Assembly (NCBI RefSeq): GCF_003336665.1
Contig: NZ_QPIJ01000005.1
Coordinates: 43,424 to 107,423 of the forward strand
Reading direction: 5' to 3'
From: Vreelandella rituensis
GTDB lineage: Bacteria > Pseudomonadota > Gammaproteobacteria > Pseudomonadales > Halomonadaceae
DNA length: 64,000 nucleotides
Shown: positions 18,065 through 28,864 of the stretch, in pieces
Layout: the number at the start of each line of letters is the position of its first letter
Numbering within the stretch: position 1 is the first letter of the stretch
Notes under the pieces: generated by a model
What the model saw: the letters and a program-made list of their open reading frames with translations, nothing else
What the model was told of the DNA's origin: nothing
Database searches by the model: none
Made by a program: the position numbers and the translations under genes

Positions 18065-21000
18065 TCAGCCTACCCAGACCCGTGCATTGCGGAACATTCG
18101 CAGCCAGGCACCGTCTTGAGTCCATTCCGCCGGACGCCAGGAGTTAGTCACCGCACGGGTGACACGCTCCGGGTGCGGCATCATGATAGTGACTCGACCG
18201 TCCGGGGTGGTCAGGCCGGTGATACCGGAAGGCGAGCCGTTGGGGTTGGCTGGATAGCGTGTGGTGACCTGGCCGTAGTTGTCGATATAGCGCATCGCGA
18301 CCTGACCGCTCGACTGCATCTTGCGAAGGTGGGCGCTATCGCGAAACTCGGCACGGCCTTCACCGTGCGCCACGGCAATCGGCAAGCGTGACCCTTCCAT
18401 ACCTGCCAGCAGGATCGAAGGCGTCTGTTCGACACGCACCATGGCCACGCGCGCCTCGAATTGCTCGGATTCGTTACGCATGAACTGTGGCCAGTTTTCC
18501 GCCCCGGGGATCATGTCCTTGAGCTGCGAGAGCATCTGGCAGCCGTTACATACCCCTAGCGAGAAGCTGTCCTCACGCTGGAAAAACGTCGCAAACTGCT
18601 CGCAGGCACGCTCGTTGAACAGCACCGACTTGGCCCAGCCGCCACCGGCGCCCAACACATCGCCATAAGAGAAGCCGCCACAGGCCGCCAGCCCCTTGAA
18701 GTCGTCAAGGCTCACCCGACCTTCGAGGATGTCGCTCATGTGCACATCCACGGTATCGAAGCCAGCCTTGTCGAAGGCCCAGGCCATTTCCACCTGACCG
18801 TTGACCCCCTGCTCACGCAGAATCGCCATGGCCGGGCGGGCCGTATTGATGAAGGGTGCGCTGATGTCTTCGTTCACGTCAAAGGTCGGCGTGGCGGAAA
18901 GACCCGGGTCGCGGGCATCGAGCAGATTATCGAATTCGTTCTTGGCACATTCGGGGTTGTCACGCAGCGCCTGCATGCGATAACTGGTTTCCGCCCAGGT
19001 GCGCTGGGTGAGTTGGCGCGTGGTTTCCAGCAACGGCTCCTCGAATACCGTCACACGCACCTGGTCATCATAGCGCGGACGGGCGATGACGCCGCAGGTT
19101 TCGATGCCCGCCATGGCGAACTGAGTCAGCACTTCCGCAGTGTCGGCACGGTTGACTTGGATCACCGCACCCAGCTCCTCAGAGAACAAGGCGTTGAATG
19201 CCTCCACCGGCTCGTCGATCAGCCAGTCGAGCTTGATTTCCAACCCGGCATGAGCGGCGAAAGCCATTTCTAAAAGCGTAACCAGAAGGCCGCCGTCGCT
19301 GCGGTCGTGATAGGCCAGAAGCTTGCCGTCGCGATTGAGCCCCTGAATGACCTCGAAGAACGCCTTGAGGTCTTCCGGGTCGTCAAGATCGGGGCACTCA
19401 TCACCCACCTGACCATAGACCTGAGCCAGTGCCGAGCCACCCAGGCGATTCTGGCCGTTGCCCAGGTCGATCAGGATCAGGTCGCTCTCTTCCTGCTCCA
19501 GGTTGATCTCGGGCGTGAGGGTCGCCAGGGCATCGGTCACCGGAGCGAAGCCGGTAACCACCAGCGATAACGGCGAGGTGACGCTCTTGTCTTCGACCTC
19601 GCCCTTGGCGCCTTCTTCCTGCCAGGCGGTACGCATGGACATGGAGTCCTTGCCGACGGGTATCGCGATACCCAGTGCCGGGCACAGCTCCATACCCACC
19701 GCATGCACGGCTTCATACAGTGCCTGGTTTTCACCGGGGTGGCTGGCCGCGCTCATCCAGTTGGCGGAAAGTTTGACGTCACCCAGCTTGGCGATCGGTG
19801 CAGCCGCCAGGTTGGTGATGGCCTCGGCCACCGCCAGGCGGGCGCTTGCTGCGGGATTGATCAATGCCACCGGCGGGCGCTCGCCCATGGCCATCGCTTC
19901 CCCGGCATGGGTATCGTAGCTTGCCGTGGTCACCGCGACATCGGCCACCGGCACCTGCCAAGGGCCGACCATCTGGTCGCGCGCCACCTGGCCTGTGATC
20001 GAACGATCGCCGATGGTGATCAGAAAGCTCTTGGAAGCCACGGTCGGCAGGCGCAGCACCCGATCCAGCGCTTCGCGAAGATCGAGGTTATCCAGCATCA
20101 CCGCCGGCATGGTGCGGGTCTCGCTTTGGAATTCACGCACCATCTTGGGCGGCTTGCCGAACAGCACGCTCATCGGCAAGTCGACCGGCTGGCTATTGAA
20201 ATGGCCGTCGCGCACTTCCAGATAATGCGCTTCAAGCGCTTCCCCGACCACCGCATAGGGGCAGCGCTCGCGAGCGCACAACGCCTCGAAGGTCGCCAGA
20301 TCCTCCGGCGCCACGGCAAGCACGTAGCGCTCCTGGGCCTCGTTGCACCAGATTTCCAAGGGGCTCATGCCCGGTTCGGCGTTGGGTACCGCACGCAGAT
20401 CGAAGCGCCCGCCCCGGTTGCCATCCTTGACCAGTTCCGGCAAGGCATTGGAAAGCCCACCGGCCCCAACGTCATGAATGAAGCGAATCGGATTGCGCTC
20501 GCCCAGCGACCAGCAGCGGTCAATCACTTCCTGGGCGCGTCGCTCGATTTCCGGGTTTTCACGCTGTACCGAGGCGAAATCCAGGTCGGCGCTGGAAACC
20601 CCGGACGCCATGCTGGAAGCCGCTCCGCCACCCAGTCCGATCAGCATCGCCGGGCCGCCCATGACGATCAGCTTTCCCCCTACGGGAATCTCGCCCTTCT
20701 GGACATGGTGAGCACGAATGTTGCCATAGCCACCGGCGAGCATGATGGGCTTGTGAAAACCACGCCGCTCGATACCGGTTTCGGTCAGAGCGTCCTGCTC
20801 GTAGGTACGAAAATAGCCGGTGAGATTGGGACGACCGAACTCGTTGTTGAACGCCGCGCCGCCGATCGGCCCTTCGAGCATGATCTCAAGCGCGGAAACG
20901 ATGCGCTCGGGCTTGCCGTAATCGAGGGTTTCCCAAGGCTGAACGAATTCGGGAATACGCAGGTTGGAAACGGTAAAACCGGAAAGCCCCGCCTTGGGCT

Positions 21001-22006
21001 TGCCGCCGATACCGGTAGCGCCTTCATCACGGATCTCGCCGCCGGAACCGGTGGCGGCGCCAGGAAAGGGGGCAATCGCCGTGGGATGGTTATGGGTTTC
21101 CACCTTCATCAGGATATGAATCAGCTCCTGATGCGTGGTATAACGCGCGGTTTCATCGGCGTGCCCGGTCAGGGGGTCGGCGAAGAAGCGTCCGCCATGG
21201 CTACCCTTGATAACGGCGGCATTGTCGCTGTAGGCGGAAAGAACGTTATCCGGCGAGCTGGCGAAGGTATTCTTGATCATCTTGAACAGGGAGTGCGGCT
21301 GCGCTTCGCCGTCGATCACCCAGTCGGCATTGAATATCTTGTGGCGGCAGTGCTCGGAGTTGGCCTGGGCGAACATCATCAATTCGACGTCGGTGGGGTT
21401 GCGCTCGAGTTCTTCGAACGCTGTCACCAGGTAGTCGATTTCATCATCGGCCAAGGCCAGACCCAATTCCCGGTTGGCAGTGGCCAGCGCCTCACGGCCA
21501 CCGCCGAGAATATCCACAGTGCCCAAGGGGGCAGGCGCGTGGTGAGCGAATAGCCTGGCTGCATCCGAGGCATCACTCAACACGGTTTCGGTCATGCGGT
21601 CGTGCAATAACGCCACCAGGGTGGCGAATTCGGCTTCATCCAAGGGTGCACTGAACGTCAGGCGATAATCGATGCCCCGCTCGATGCGTTGAATCTTTTC
21701 CAGGCCACAATTATGCGCGACATCCGTGGCCTTGGACGACCAGGGTGACTGCGTACCCAGTCGCGGCACCACCAGAAACCGCTGAGCGGACCTGGGGGGC
21801 GGCTTGCGCTCACCACTATGGCTGGAGTAATCCAGAAGCTGGGTGAGGCGTTCAAGGTCGGCATCGTCCAGCTTGTCTTGGTGGTCAATGAAATGGACAT
21901 AGTCGGCAGACAGCGACTCGACCTCGGGAAGGCGTTCACGCAGAACCGTTAACAACCGGGCATGACGGAAGTCGGAAAGGGCGGGTGCGCCTGGCAGTTC
22001 GAGCAT
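18065..22006 (-). CDS. purL: Phosphoribosylformylglycinamidine synthase
   Basis: Large single-chain FGAM synthase: FGAR + Gln + ATP to FGAM. The N-terminal PurS-like part is followed by two FGAM synthetase halves ([42 protein letters not shown]). The C-terminal class I glutaminase carries the catalytic Cys in [15 protein letters not shown] and the His/Glu pair in MMPHPERV. 1313 residues, the normal gammaproteobacterial length. Divergent from mltF; radD follows 3 bases downstream. Confidence 0.98.
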   Translation of the reverse strand: MLELPGAPALSDFRHARLLTVLRERLPEVESLSADYVHFIDHQDKLDDADLERLTQLLDYSSHSGERKPPPRSAQRFLVVPRLGTQSPWSSKATDVAHNCGLEKIQRIERGIDYRLTFSAPLDEAEFATLVALLHDRMTETVLSDASDAARLFAHHAPAPLGTVDILGGGREALATANRELGLALADDEIDYLVTAFEELERNPTDVELMMFAQANSEHCRHKIFNADWVIDGEAQPHSLFKMIKNTFASSPDNVLSAYSDNAAVIKGSHGGRFFADPLTGHADETARYTTHQELIHILMKVETHNHPTAIAPFPGAATGSGGEIRDEGATGIGGKPKAGLSGFTVSNLRIPEFVQPWETLDYGKPERIVSALEIMLEGPIGGAAFNNEFGRPNLTGYFRTYEQDALTETGIERRGFHKPIMLAGGYGNIRAHHVQKGEIPVGGKLIVMGGPAMLIGLGGGAASSMASGVSSADLDFASVQRENPEIERRAQEVIDRCWSLGERNPIRFIHDVGAGGLSNALPELVKDGNRGGRFDLRAVPNAEPGMSPLEIWCNEAQERYVLAVAPEDLATFEALCARERCPYAVVGEALEAHYLEVRDGHFNSQPVDLPMSVLFGKPPKMVREFQSETRTMPAVMLDNLDLREALDRVLRLPTVASKSFLITIGDRSITGQVARDQMVGPWQVPVADVAVTTASYDTHAGEAMAMGERPPVALINPAASARLAVAEAITNLAAAPIAKLGDVKLSANWMSAASHPGENQALYEAVHAVGMELCPALGIAIPVGKDSMSMRTAWQEEGAKGEVEDKSVTSPLSLVVTGFAPVTDALATLTPEINLEQEESDLILIDLGNGQNRLGGSALAQVYGQVGDECPDLDDPEDLKAFFEVIQGLNRDGKLLAYHDRSDGGLLVTLLEMAFAAHAGLEIKLDWLIDEPVEAFNALFSEELGAVIQVNRADTAEVLTQFAMAGIETCGVIARPRYDDQVRVTVFEEPLLETTRQLTQRTWAETSYRMQALRDNPECAKNEFDNLLDARDPGLSATPTFDVNEDISAPFINTARPAMAILREQGVNGQVEMAWAFDKAGFDTVDVHMSDILEGRVSLDDFKGLAACGGFSYGDVLGAGGGWAKSVLFNERACEQFATFFQREDSFSLGVCNGCQMLSQLKDMIPGAENWPQFMRNESEQFEARVAMVRVEQTPSILLAGMEGSRLPIAVAHGEGRAEFRDSAHLRKMQSSGQVAMRYIDNYGQVTTRYPANPNGSPSGITGLTTPDGRVTIMMPHPERVTRAVTNSWRPAEWTQDGAWLRMFRNARVWVG

Positions 22007-22170
22007 ATCCTGGAGCCTCTAGAGCAGGGAATTCGAGCGGGGAAAACGGTAAACCGTCGAGCGGTAATCCCCCTATGATACTGGAAAGCATTGGCCACAC
22101 GAAATCAGTGAGGTGACAGCAAGCATCGGGCTGGGTATCGTGATGACTCCTTTCATGCCGACATGACATT

Positions 22171-23637
22171 ATGCTTAAACTGTTAAGCCGACATTTCAAG
22201 GTTTGTGCCGAGGGGTATTTTACCCTGATTGCCATCGCTTTGATGGTGATGATGCCCACCTTTTCTCTGGTTCCCGACGGCGAACACTTAAAGCTGATCC
22301 AGTCGCGCGATTTCATTACCGTGCATACCCGCAATACCCCTACCACCTATTACGAAGGCCGCCATGGCCCCACCGGTTTCGAGTACGAACTGATGCGCGG
22401 TTTTGCAGATTACCTCGGGGTGAGCTTGAATCTGGATGCCGGCCATCATCTCGACAGTGTGCTGCCCGCTGTCCGTGAAAAAGGCGACTTGGGCGCTGCC
22501 GCGCTACCGCTGGAGCCCACCACGCCGGGCGTGTATTTCACTCGAGCCATCATCGGCTTGCAACCACTGTTCGTTTATCGTCGCGGTCTGCACGGCATTG
22601 AAGCACCCGCCGACATGGCCGCACTGGAAATCGGCACCCTGAGCGGTACCGGAACAGACAAGGTGCTGCGTGAACTGCAGCAACAGCATCCGCTGCTGAG
22701 CTGGAAGGAGTCCACCGAGCTTGAAGTCGCGGATCTTCTGGCTCGCGTGGAAAGTGGCGCACTGGATGGCGCCGTCATCTTTGATCATCAATTCCGCCTG
22801 AACCGGCTGTTCTTTCCCAACGTCGAGCGTGGCTTTCTGTTGGGCGAACCGCTCTCCATGGCCTGGGCGGTACCTCGGGGCCGTGGGCTGGGCCTGTTGA
22901 AAGCCGCCAACAACTACCTTGGCGACATGCAGCAAAGTGGCGTTCTGGATCGTCTCGTGGAACGGTATTTCGGCCATGACGACTATCTGGAATACGTGGG
23001 CACTCGCACCTTCCTGAGTCACCTGGATTCGCGCCTGCCGCGCTTTGACGCCTTGTTCCGGGAAGCCGCAAGACAAACCGGATTCGACTGGAAATTACTC
23101 GCCGCCATGGGCTACCAGGAATCCCATTGGGACCCCGAGGCCACCTCCCCCACCGGGGTGCGCGGCTTGATGATGCTGACCTTGCCCACGGCCGCGGAAA
23201 TGGGCGTCAGCGACCGTGTCGATCCGGTGCAAAGCATCGACGGCGGGGCGCGCTACCTGCGCAGCATCATGGATCGCCTACCGGAGTCGATCACGGGTGA
23301 GGATCGCCTTTTCATGGCCATGGCCTCTTATAACGTCGGGCTTGGCCACCTGTATGATGCCCGGCGTATTGTCGAGATCCGCAGCGGCGACCCGGACAGC
23401 TGGCTCGATGTACGCGAGGCCTTGCCGCTACTGCAAAAACAACAATGGCACAGCCAAACCCGCCATGGTTACGCCCGCGGCGGGGAGCCGGTGATCTACG
23501 TGCGCAACATCAGGCGTTATTATGAGATGCTTGAATACGTCGAGCGCAGTCGACAGCAGTTTTTCCAGCTTGAACAGACCGAACTTGATGCGGATGCCGT
23601 CTTTCCGTTGTTCGACCTTGTGCCGCCAATTGATTGA
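22171..23637 (+). CDS. mltF: Membrane-bound lytic murein transglycosylase F
   Basis: Outer-membrane-associated enzyme that cleaves MurNAc-GlcNAc bonds to 1,6-anhydro products, which AmpD (left end) later processes. An N-terminal export signal (LIAIALMVMMPTFSLV) precedes an SBP_bac_3 regulatory domain (IQSRDFITVHTRNTPTTYY to VERYFGHDDY). The SLT domain has the catalytic Glu in LLAAMGYQESHWDPEATSPTG and the motif GLMMLTLPTAAEMGV. 488 residues. It lies opposite purL, as in many gammaproteobacteria. I see no lipobox Cys, so anchoring may be by an uncleaved signal. Confidence 0.95.
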   Translation: MLKLLSRHFKVCAEGYFTLIAIALMVMMPTFSLVPDGEHLKLIQSRDFITVHTRNTPTTYYEGRHGPTGFEYELMRGFADYLGVSLNLDAGHHLDSVLPAVREKGDLGAAALPLEPTTPGVYFTRAIIGLQPLFVYRRGLHGIEAPADMAALEIGTLSGTGTDKVLRELQQQHPLLSWKESTELEVADLLARVESGALDGAVIFDHQFRLNRLFFPNVERGFLLGEPLSMAWAVPRGRGLGLLKAANNYLGDMQQSGVLDRLVERYFGHDDYLEYVGTRTFLSHLDSRLPRFDALFREAARQTGFDWKLLAAMGYQESHWDPEATSPTGVRGLMMLTLPTAAEMGVSDRVDPVQSIDGGARYLRSIMDRLPESITGEDRLFMAMASYNVGLGHLYDARRIVEIRSGDPDSWLDVREALPLLQKQQWHSQTRHGYARGGEPVIYVRNIRRYYEMLEYVERSRQQFFQLEQTELDADAVFPLFDLVPPID

Positions 23638-23648
23638 TTAAGGGTGCC

Positions 23649-25600
23649 ATGCTCACCGCCTCGTCTTATATCGCCTCGTGGTTGATTATCCTGACGATAA
23701 TGGGTATCGGCAGCCTGGCCCTGTTCGCTCCGAGCTTGACCGTCATTATCTTGATGTTGCTGGGGCTGGCACTAGGTGCTCTGCGCCTGGGTCACATCCG
23801 CCTAAGCCATGGGCTGGCGGCGTTGGGTATCGTGTTTCTGCTGCCGGGGCTTGCCAGTTATCTGCTACCGGAAGGCTGGATTTCCAGCATGGCCTGGCAG
23901 GCCGGTGCCGCCCTGTTGCAAGCCGACACCCCGCTGGAAGATTGGCGGCCACCGGTCCTGACCACCTTCAACCTGTTATTGCTCGCATTGAGCCTGTTGC
24001 TGTCCCAGCGTTCCCGGCTCGGCACGCCACTTCTTTTGACAGCCAGTGCCTTGTTCATTGCATGGCAGCTCTTGCAGCTTCAAGCCACGCCCACCGCCCT
24101 CCTGCTGCATGCACCGGCACGACTCCCCGAACTGGCAGCGCTTGGCTGCCTGACGCTAGCCCAATGGCTGCATGCACGCCGTTTTTGGGCAAACCCCATC
24201 ACCTGCACGCCGCCCTGTGGCCGGCAATGCTACTTGTCGCCCTCAGCCTGTTGCTATGGATGCAGCAAAAGCACGACACCGATCAACAATTGCAGGCAAA
24301 AATGGCCGCACAGAACGAACGCCTGGCCACTCGGCTTGCAGCAGAAATCGACGCCCATCTAAAAGCCATGCGCCGCTTTGCCAGTTTCTGGCAGCTTCTC
24401 GACACCCCACCCAGCACTGAACAATGGCAGCGCCAAGCAGCGCTTTATCATCGTGATTTCCGTTATTTTCTCAATATCGCTTATATCGATGCCGATAGCC
24501 GCATCGTTCACGCTCACCCTATGACGACGCTCAATCGCAGCACCTTAGGCACGCGTTTATTCGACGCCCAGCCGGACGGCAGAGCGGTGCTGGAACCGGC
24601 ATTACGCGATGGTCGCGAAGGTCATACAGATATTCTCGAATTGCTTCAGGGAGGCGCCGGCATCATTCACTACCTGCCGATACTCAAGGCGTCTGACGAG
24701 ACGCCATTGGGTGTTGTGGCCATGGTGGTCAGCTTGCCTGTACTCGCCGAAACGTTATTTTCCCAGGTACCGGCAAGCCAGGGCGTCCTCAGCTTGCGTG
24801 ACGATGACCGTTTGCTCGCTCAGCACGGTAATGACTCGCGCCCCGGCCCTTGGCATTTTCGAACCGAATTGGCGTTATCCGGCAAGGTACTGAGCCTGAG
24901 CAGCCACCCTCGACGCGATATCCTGCTCGCCGCTCAGCCGCGTTTACCGGTGATCAGCCTGAGCATGGGCCTGATATTGGCCTACCTGCTCTATCTAGTG
25001 CTTTATGCCTTTCGCAGCCTGGCCTTTCAGCATCAAAGCATGCATCACAGCAATAAGGCCCTGCGGCGTGAAATTCACAAGAGCAATGAACTGCAAAGTG
25101 AAATCCAGTGGCTGGCCAACCACGATGAATTGACCAAGCTTCCCAACCGGCGCCATTTTCTCGATAAGCTCGAAGAACTGCAAGATTGTCGCCCACTTAG
25201 CCTGATTCTCTGTGATATAGACCACTTCAAGCAGATCAACGATCAGTTGGGTCACCTGGAAGGCGACCGTTATCTGCAGGCCTTTGCAACACTGGGAAAA
25301 TCAGTGATAACCGCCCAGGGCGGTGTTTTTGCACGTTACGGCGGCGAAGAGTTTGTCGCCTGGCTTCCCGGGCACGGGCAAGCCTCGGCCTTGGCGGTGG
25401 CCGAAACACTGCGCCTGCGAATCAGCCAGCACGGCCTGACCTATGCCGACGGACGAATGCTTACCCTGAGTGCCGGCGTGGTCACTCAAGAGCACACTCA
25501 AGAAATCGATATCAACCGTTTGATGCAAGCTGCCGACGAAGCGCTGTATCGCGCTAAGAACAATGGGCGAAATCGTGTCCTGGCCGCCACCCCGGTTTAA
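23649..25600 (+). pseudogene. Diguanylate cyclase (GGDEF), split by a one-base frameshift
   Basis: The N-terminal part is read in the frame of 23649 (ATG after AAGGGTG): six or so membrane segments such as LTVIILMLLGLALGALRLG. The rest is read one frame back: a further membrane helix (AMLLVALSLLLWMQQ), a periplasmic CHASE-like sensor, a helix (SLSMGLILAYLLYLVLYAF), and a GGDEF domain (DELTKLPNRRHFLDKL, LCDIDHFKQIND, ARYGGEEFVAWLPG). The switch falls at the T5 run 24182-24186; one more T would join both parts. The active motif GGEEF is intact; the RxxD inhibitory site is absent (AQGG there). So it is either a recent mutation or a homopolymer error. It follows mltF by 11 bases and ends overlapping the tadA stop. 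Confidence 0.85.
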
Positions 25601-26064
25601 GCTTCCGGCCCGCCGCGTTTAAGGGTAAAGAATGTTTTCAACAAGCGCCTTGACTGGCTCGCCAACAGCCCGCCTCGCACCTCGACACGATGATTGAACC
25701 AGGGTTGCGCCAGCAGGTTCGCCCTGGACTCCAGCATGCCGGTGCGTGGTTCGGCGGCGCCATACACCAGCCGCGCCAGGCGTGCATGAACGATGGCGCC
25801 GGTACACATCATGCAAGGCTCCAGAGACACGAACAGGGCGCATCCATCCAGGCGGTAATTGCCCAGCTGCGCTCCAGCCGCCTGCATTGCGCGAATTTCC
25901 GCATGCGCCGAAGGATCACAAGTCGCTATCGGCGAGTTATAGGCCGCACCGATGATGTTTCCTTCAGGACAGACCACCACGGCACCCACCGGTACTTCAC
26001 CCGCCGCCAAGGCATGATGTGCCTGGTCCAACGCCCGGTACATGTAAAATTCATCGCTGCGCAT
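25597..26064 (-). CDS. tadA: tRNA-specific adenosine deaminase
   Basis: Deaminates A34 to inosine in tRNA-Arg(ACG). Zinc and catalytic motifs of the cytidine/deoxycytidylate deaminase fold: CDPSAHAEIRAMQAAG (His, catalytic Glu) and VSLEPCMMCTGAIVHAR (PCxxC). ATG at 26064 gives the usual 155-residue enzyme starting MRSDEFYMYRALDQAHHAL; the frame extends to 26163 without family similarity. Its stop overlaps that of the convergent GGDEF gene. Confidence 0.95.
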   Translation of the reverse strand: MRSDEFYMYRALDQAHHALAAGEVPVGAVVVCPEGNIIGAAYNSPIATCDPSAHAEIRAMQAAGAQLGNYRLDGCALFVSLEPCMMCTGAIVHARLARLVYGAAEPRTGMLESRANLLAQPWFNHRVEVRGGLLASQSRRLLKTFFTLKRGGPEA

Positions 26065-26175
26065 GGAGGCAAACTCCGCTAAGGTAGAAAACGGTCGTAT
26101 GATAGTGATAAGCGCGCGACTCGCGTACTGACCCTTTTCATATTTTTGATCATCTTTGCACACAGGATAACCAGA

Positions 26176-27003
26176 ATGGCAGAGTCCCTGAATAACCTGG
26201 TCGAATTACTGGATCTGGAACCTCTTGAAGAGACGCTGTTTCGCGGGCAAAGCCAGGACCTCGGTTTCCCTCAGCTGTATGGCGGCCAGGTTCTCGGACA
26301 AGCGCTGGCCGCCGCCGCACGCACCGTGCCCGAAGAGCGCCGCCCGCATTCGCAACATGGTTATTTCCTGCGCCCCGGCGACCCCCATCGCCCGGTGGTA
26401 TACCAGGTGGATACCGTACGCGATGGAGGCAATTTCACCACGCGTCGAGTCACCGCCATTCAGAAAGGGCGGCCGATTTTTTTCTGCAGCGCCTCGTTTC
26501 AAAGCTCGGAACCCAATCTATCGCATCAGCGCCCCATGCCCCAGGTACCCAGCCCCGAAGCCTTGCTCAAGAGTAGCGATACCCAGCATTCGCGTTTTCC
26601 CGGTCACCCCATCGAGTTTCTCTACCTTGAAGGCAATCCCGACAAGGCGGTACCCGCCGGTCAATGCCTGTGGTTCAGACTGTCCGGAACCTTGCCCGAC
26701 GACCCGGCACTGCATCGGCATTTGCTTTCGTATAGCTCGGACTTCAACCTTCTGACCACCAGCTTGATTCCGCATGGGGTGGGCTATACGGACAAGAATC
26801 TACAGATCGCCAGTCTCGACCACGCCTTGTGGCTGCATGCCGACGCCCGCCTGGATGATTGGCTGCTTTATGTCATCGACTCCCCTTGGGCAGGTGGCGC
26901 TCGGGGACTGGCACGTGGGCATATCTATAACCGTCAAGGCCAGCTGATAGCCTCCACCGCTCAGGAAGGCCTGATTCGCATCCACGATGCACCCATTCGC
27001 TAA
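26176..27003 (+). CDS. tesB: Acyl-CoA thioesterase II
   Basis: Double hot-dog thioesterase hydrolysing medium- and long-chain acyl-CoA. Matches TesB along its length: LVELLDLEPLEETLFRGQSQDLGFPQLYGGQVLGQALAAA, the RRPHSQHGYFLRPGDP stretch, TTRRVTAIQKGRPIFFCSASFQ, LDHALWLHADARLDDWLLY (catalytic Asp region) and the end ARGHIYNRQGQLIASTAQEG. ATG 26176 gives 275 residues, near the E. coli 286. Divergent from tadA. Confidence 0.95.
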   Translation: MAESLNNLVELLDLEPLEETLFRGQSQDLGFPQLYGGQVLGQALAAAARTVPEERRPHSQHGYFLRPGDPHRPVVYQVDTVRDGGNFTTRRVTAIQKGRPIFFCSASFQSSEPNLSHQRPMPQVPSPEALLKSSDTQHSRFPGHPIEFLYLEGNPDKAVPAGQCLWFRLSGTLPDDPALHRHLLSYSSDFNLLTTSLIPHGVGYTDKNLQIASLDHALWLHADARLDDWLLYVIDSPWAGGARGLARGHIYNRQGQLIASTAQEGLIRIHDAPIR

Positions 27004-27081
27004 CAACCTGTTTTCGCTTCATTTTCCCCTTCGTTGCCATTTACCTCCTGCAACGATTTACCTCCTGCAACGCAAAACGCG

Positions 27082-27117
27082 AAATGCCTGCCACCGGATG
27101 ACCGGGGCAGGCATTTT
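27082..27117. terminator. Bidirectional terminator between tesB and malic enzyme
   Basis: AAATGCCTGCC, an 11-base loop region and GGGGCAGGCATTT form a strong hairpin, with T-rich sequence to the right (TTTTAATAAG) and A-rich sequence to the left, so it can serve both converging genes. Confidence 0.75.
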
Positions 27118-27157
27118 AATAAGCATCGAGGTGCGCGGTTGTCGAGTACCGGTGACC

Positions 27158-28429
27158 TCAGCCGCCGTAAACGTCGTTGATGCTTTTCAGCGGATAGTGC
27201 GCCGGATACGGCTTGCGCGCCACGCCGGAGTCCACCGCCGCTTGCGCCACGGCGGAGGAAATACGCGCCAGCAGGCGTACATCCACCGGGGTGGGAATGA
27301 TATATTCACGGCCGAAGCTCATTTCATCACACTCATAGGCATCCAGCACTTCCTGGGGAACCGGCTCACGCGCCAGGTCTTTCAATGCATGTACCGCAGC
27401 GAGCTTCATGGCCTCATTGATGCGCGTGGCGCGCACATCCAGCGCCCCGCGGAAAATGAAGGGGAAGCCCAGAACGTTATTGACTTGATTGGGGTAATCT
27501 GAACGCCCGGTAGCCATGATCACGTCCGGGCGCGCTGCGCGAGCGACTTCCGGGTGAATTTCAGGGTCGGGATTGGTGCAAGCAAAGATCACTGGATCCG
27601 GTGCCATCGTCTTGACCTGCTCGGCGGAAAGCAGCCCTGGGCCGGAAAGCCCGACGAAAACATCAGCGCCGTCGATGGCGTCATCGAGCGTGCGCATATC
27701 GGTATCCAAGGCGAACTGGGCCTTGTATTCGTTGATGCCTTCGCGGTGGGTGTGAATCACACCACGCCGGTCAAGCATCACCAGGTTTTCTTTCTTAGCG
27801 CCACAGGAAACCAGCAGGCGCATGCAGGCAATGGCTGCCGCGCCGGCACCCATGCAGACGATCTTGACGTTTTCGATCGATTTTCCGGCAATGTCCAGCG
27901 CATTGAGCATACCGGCGGCCGTCACGATAGCGGTACCGTGCTGGTCATCGTGGAACACCGGAATATTACAGCGCTCGATCAGCGCTTTCTCGATCTCGAA
28001 ACATTCAGGGGCCTTGATGTCTTCGAGGTTGATACCGCCCCAGGTGTCGGCAATGCGCGCCACGGTATCGATGAAAGCTTGAGGGCTTTCGGCATCGACT
28101 TCGATATCCACCGAGTTGATGCCGGCAAAGCGCTTGAACAACACGCCCTTGCCTTCCATGACCGGCTTGCTGGCCAGCGGGCCCAGGTTACCCAGTCCCA
28201 GAATGGCCGTACCGTCGGAGATGACGGCAACCAGATTTCCTTTGCCGGTATAGAGATAGGCATTTTCCGGCTCGCGGGCAATTTCGCGCACAGGCTCGGC
28301 CACACCCGGGCTATAAGCTAGCGCCAGATCACGGGCGGTGGCGGTCGGCTTGGTCAGCTCGACAGACAATTTACCGGGAATCGGTTTGGCGTGGTAATCC
28401 AGTGCAGCTTGCTTCTTTGCATCCGTCAT
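27158..28429 (-). CDS. NADP-type malic enzyme, short form (malate dehydrogenase, oxaloacetate-decarboxylating)
   Basis: Oxidative decarboxylation of malate to pyruvate. Shows LALAYSPGVAEPVREIA, the catalytic Tyr/Lys region of the small malic domain (AYLYTGKGNLVAVISDG), metal ligands in ECFEIEKALIERCNIPVFHDDQHGTAIV, and Rossmann motif IVCMGAGAAAIACMRLL. At 423 residues it lacks the C-terminal phosphotransacetylase-like domain of E. coli MaeB. The ATG at 28429 (MTDAKKQAALDYHAKPIPGK) fits the family better than the frame start at 28447. Last clear core gene before the mobile-element region. Confidence 0.93.
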   Translation of the reverse strand: MTDAKKQAALDYHAKPIPGKLSVELTKPTATARDLALAYSPGVAEPVREIAREPENAYLYTGKGNLVAVISDGTAILGLGNLGPLASKPVMEGKGVLFKRFAGINSVDIEVDAESPQAFIDTVARIADTWGGINLEDIKAPECFEIEKALIERCNIPVFHDDQHGTAIVTAAGMLNALDIAGKSIENVKIVCMGAGAAAIACMRLLVSCGAKKENLVMLDRRGVIHTHREGINEYKAQFALDTDMRTLDDAIDGADVFVGLSGPGLLSAEQVKTMAPDPVIFACTNPDPEIHPEVARAARPDVIMATGRSDYPNQVNNVLGFPFIFRGALDVRATRINEAMKLAAVHALKDLAREPVPQEVLDAYECDEMSFGREYIIPTPVDVRLLARISSAVAQAAVDSGVARKPYPAHYPLKSINDVYGG

Positions 28430-28699
28430 CGTCGGGGGCCCAATCAAACGTCAAAAGGAAATAGAGAAAACGAGAATATAGAAAAACCCTGATATGCTCA
28501 ACCCTCCCTGCCTTTTTGACATGTACGGGACGATTTTGCGCATTTACATTCATTTTTACAGACGATCGAAGCTATTTGCTCAAACTTATGCAACCAGCCC
28601 TCAGCCATAAGCTTTTACTTATCCCTATACTTCCAGACTTTATGGAAAAATTTACCATAAAAACCCATGATCCACTGGAGAGCGCAATTGACAGGCAAT

Positions 28700-28864
28700 T
28701 TGACATCCTCCCCCACCTTCAGCGCTAGCGCGCTTGTGGAAGGGGATTCCCTGGTCGTTACCTCCCAGGTTCCTGCTTCGCTGTCCGTCGCCTCAATGCC
28801 TTGGCATTGCCGGTCTTACACAAACTCCACAGGCGTAACTTCCCGAGTGCCCCTCGGTCGTGCT
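28700..28864 (-). ncRNA. Candidate omega-RNA (reRNA) and right end of the TnpB element
   Basis: The 165 bases after the tnpB stop are non-coding, GC-rich and foldable: on the minus strand GAATCCCCTTCC...GAAGGTGGGG encloses a perfect AGCGC-GCTA-GCGCT hairpin, and the end is GGGGGAGGATGTCAA. IS200/IS605 right ends of this style carry the omega-RNA scaffold, with the guide in the flanking DNA just past the end (here below 28700). Position and fold are visible; the RNA itself is inferred from the family. Confidence 0.6.

Noticed and set aside
19703..21553. A 616-codon plus-strand open frame
   Set aside because: Lies wholly inside purL on the other strand; its His/Gly/Arg-rich translation is a typical shadow of a GC-rich gene.
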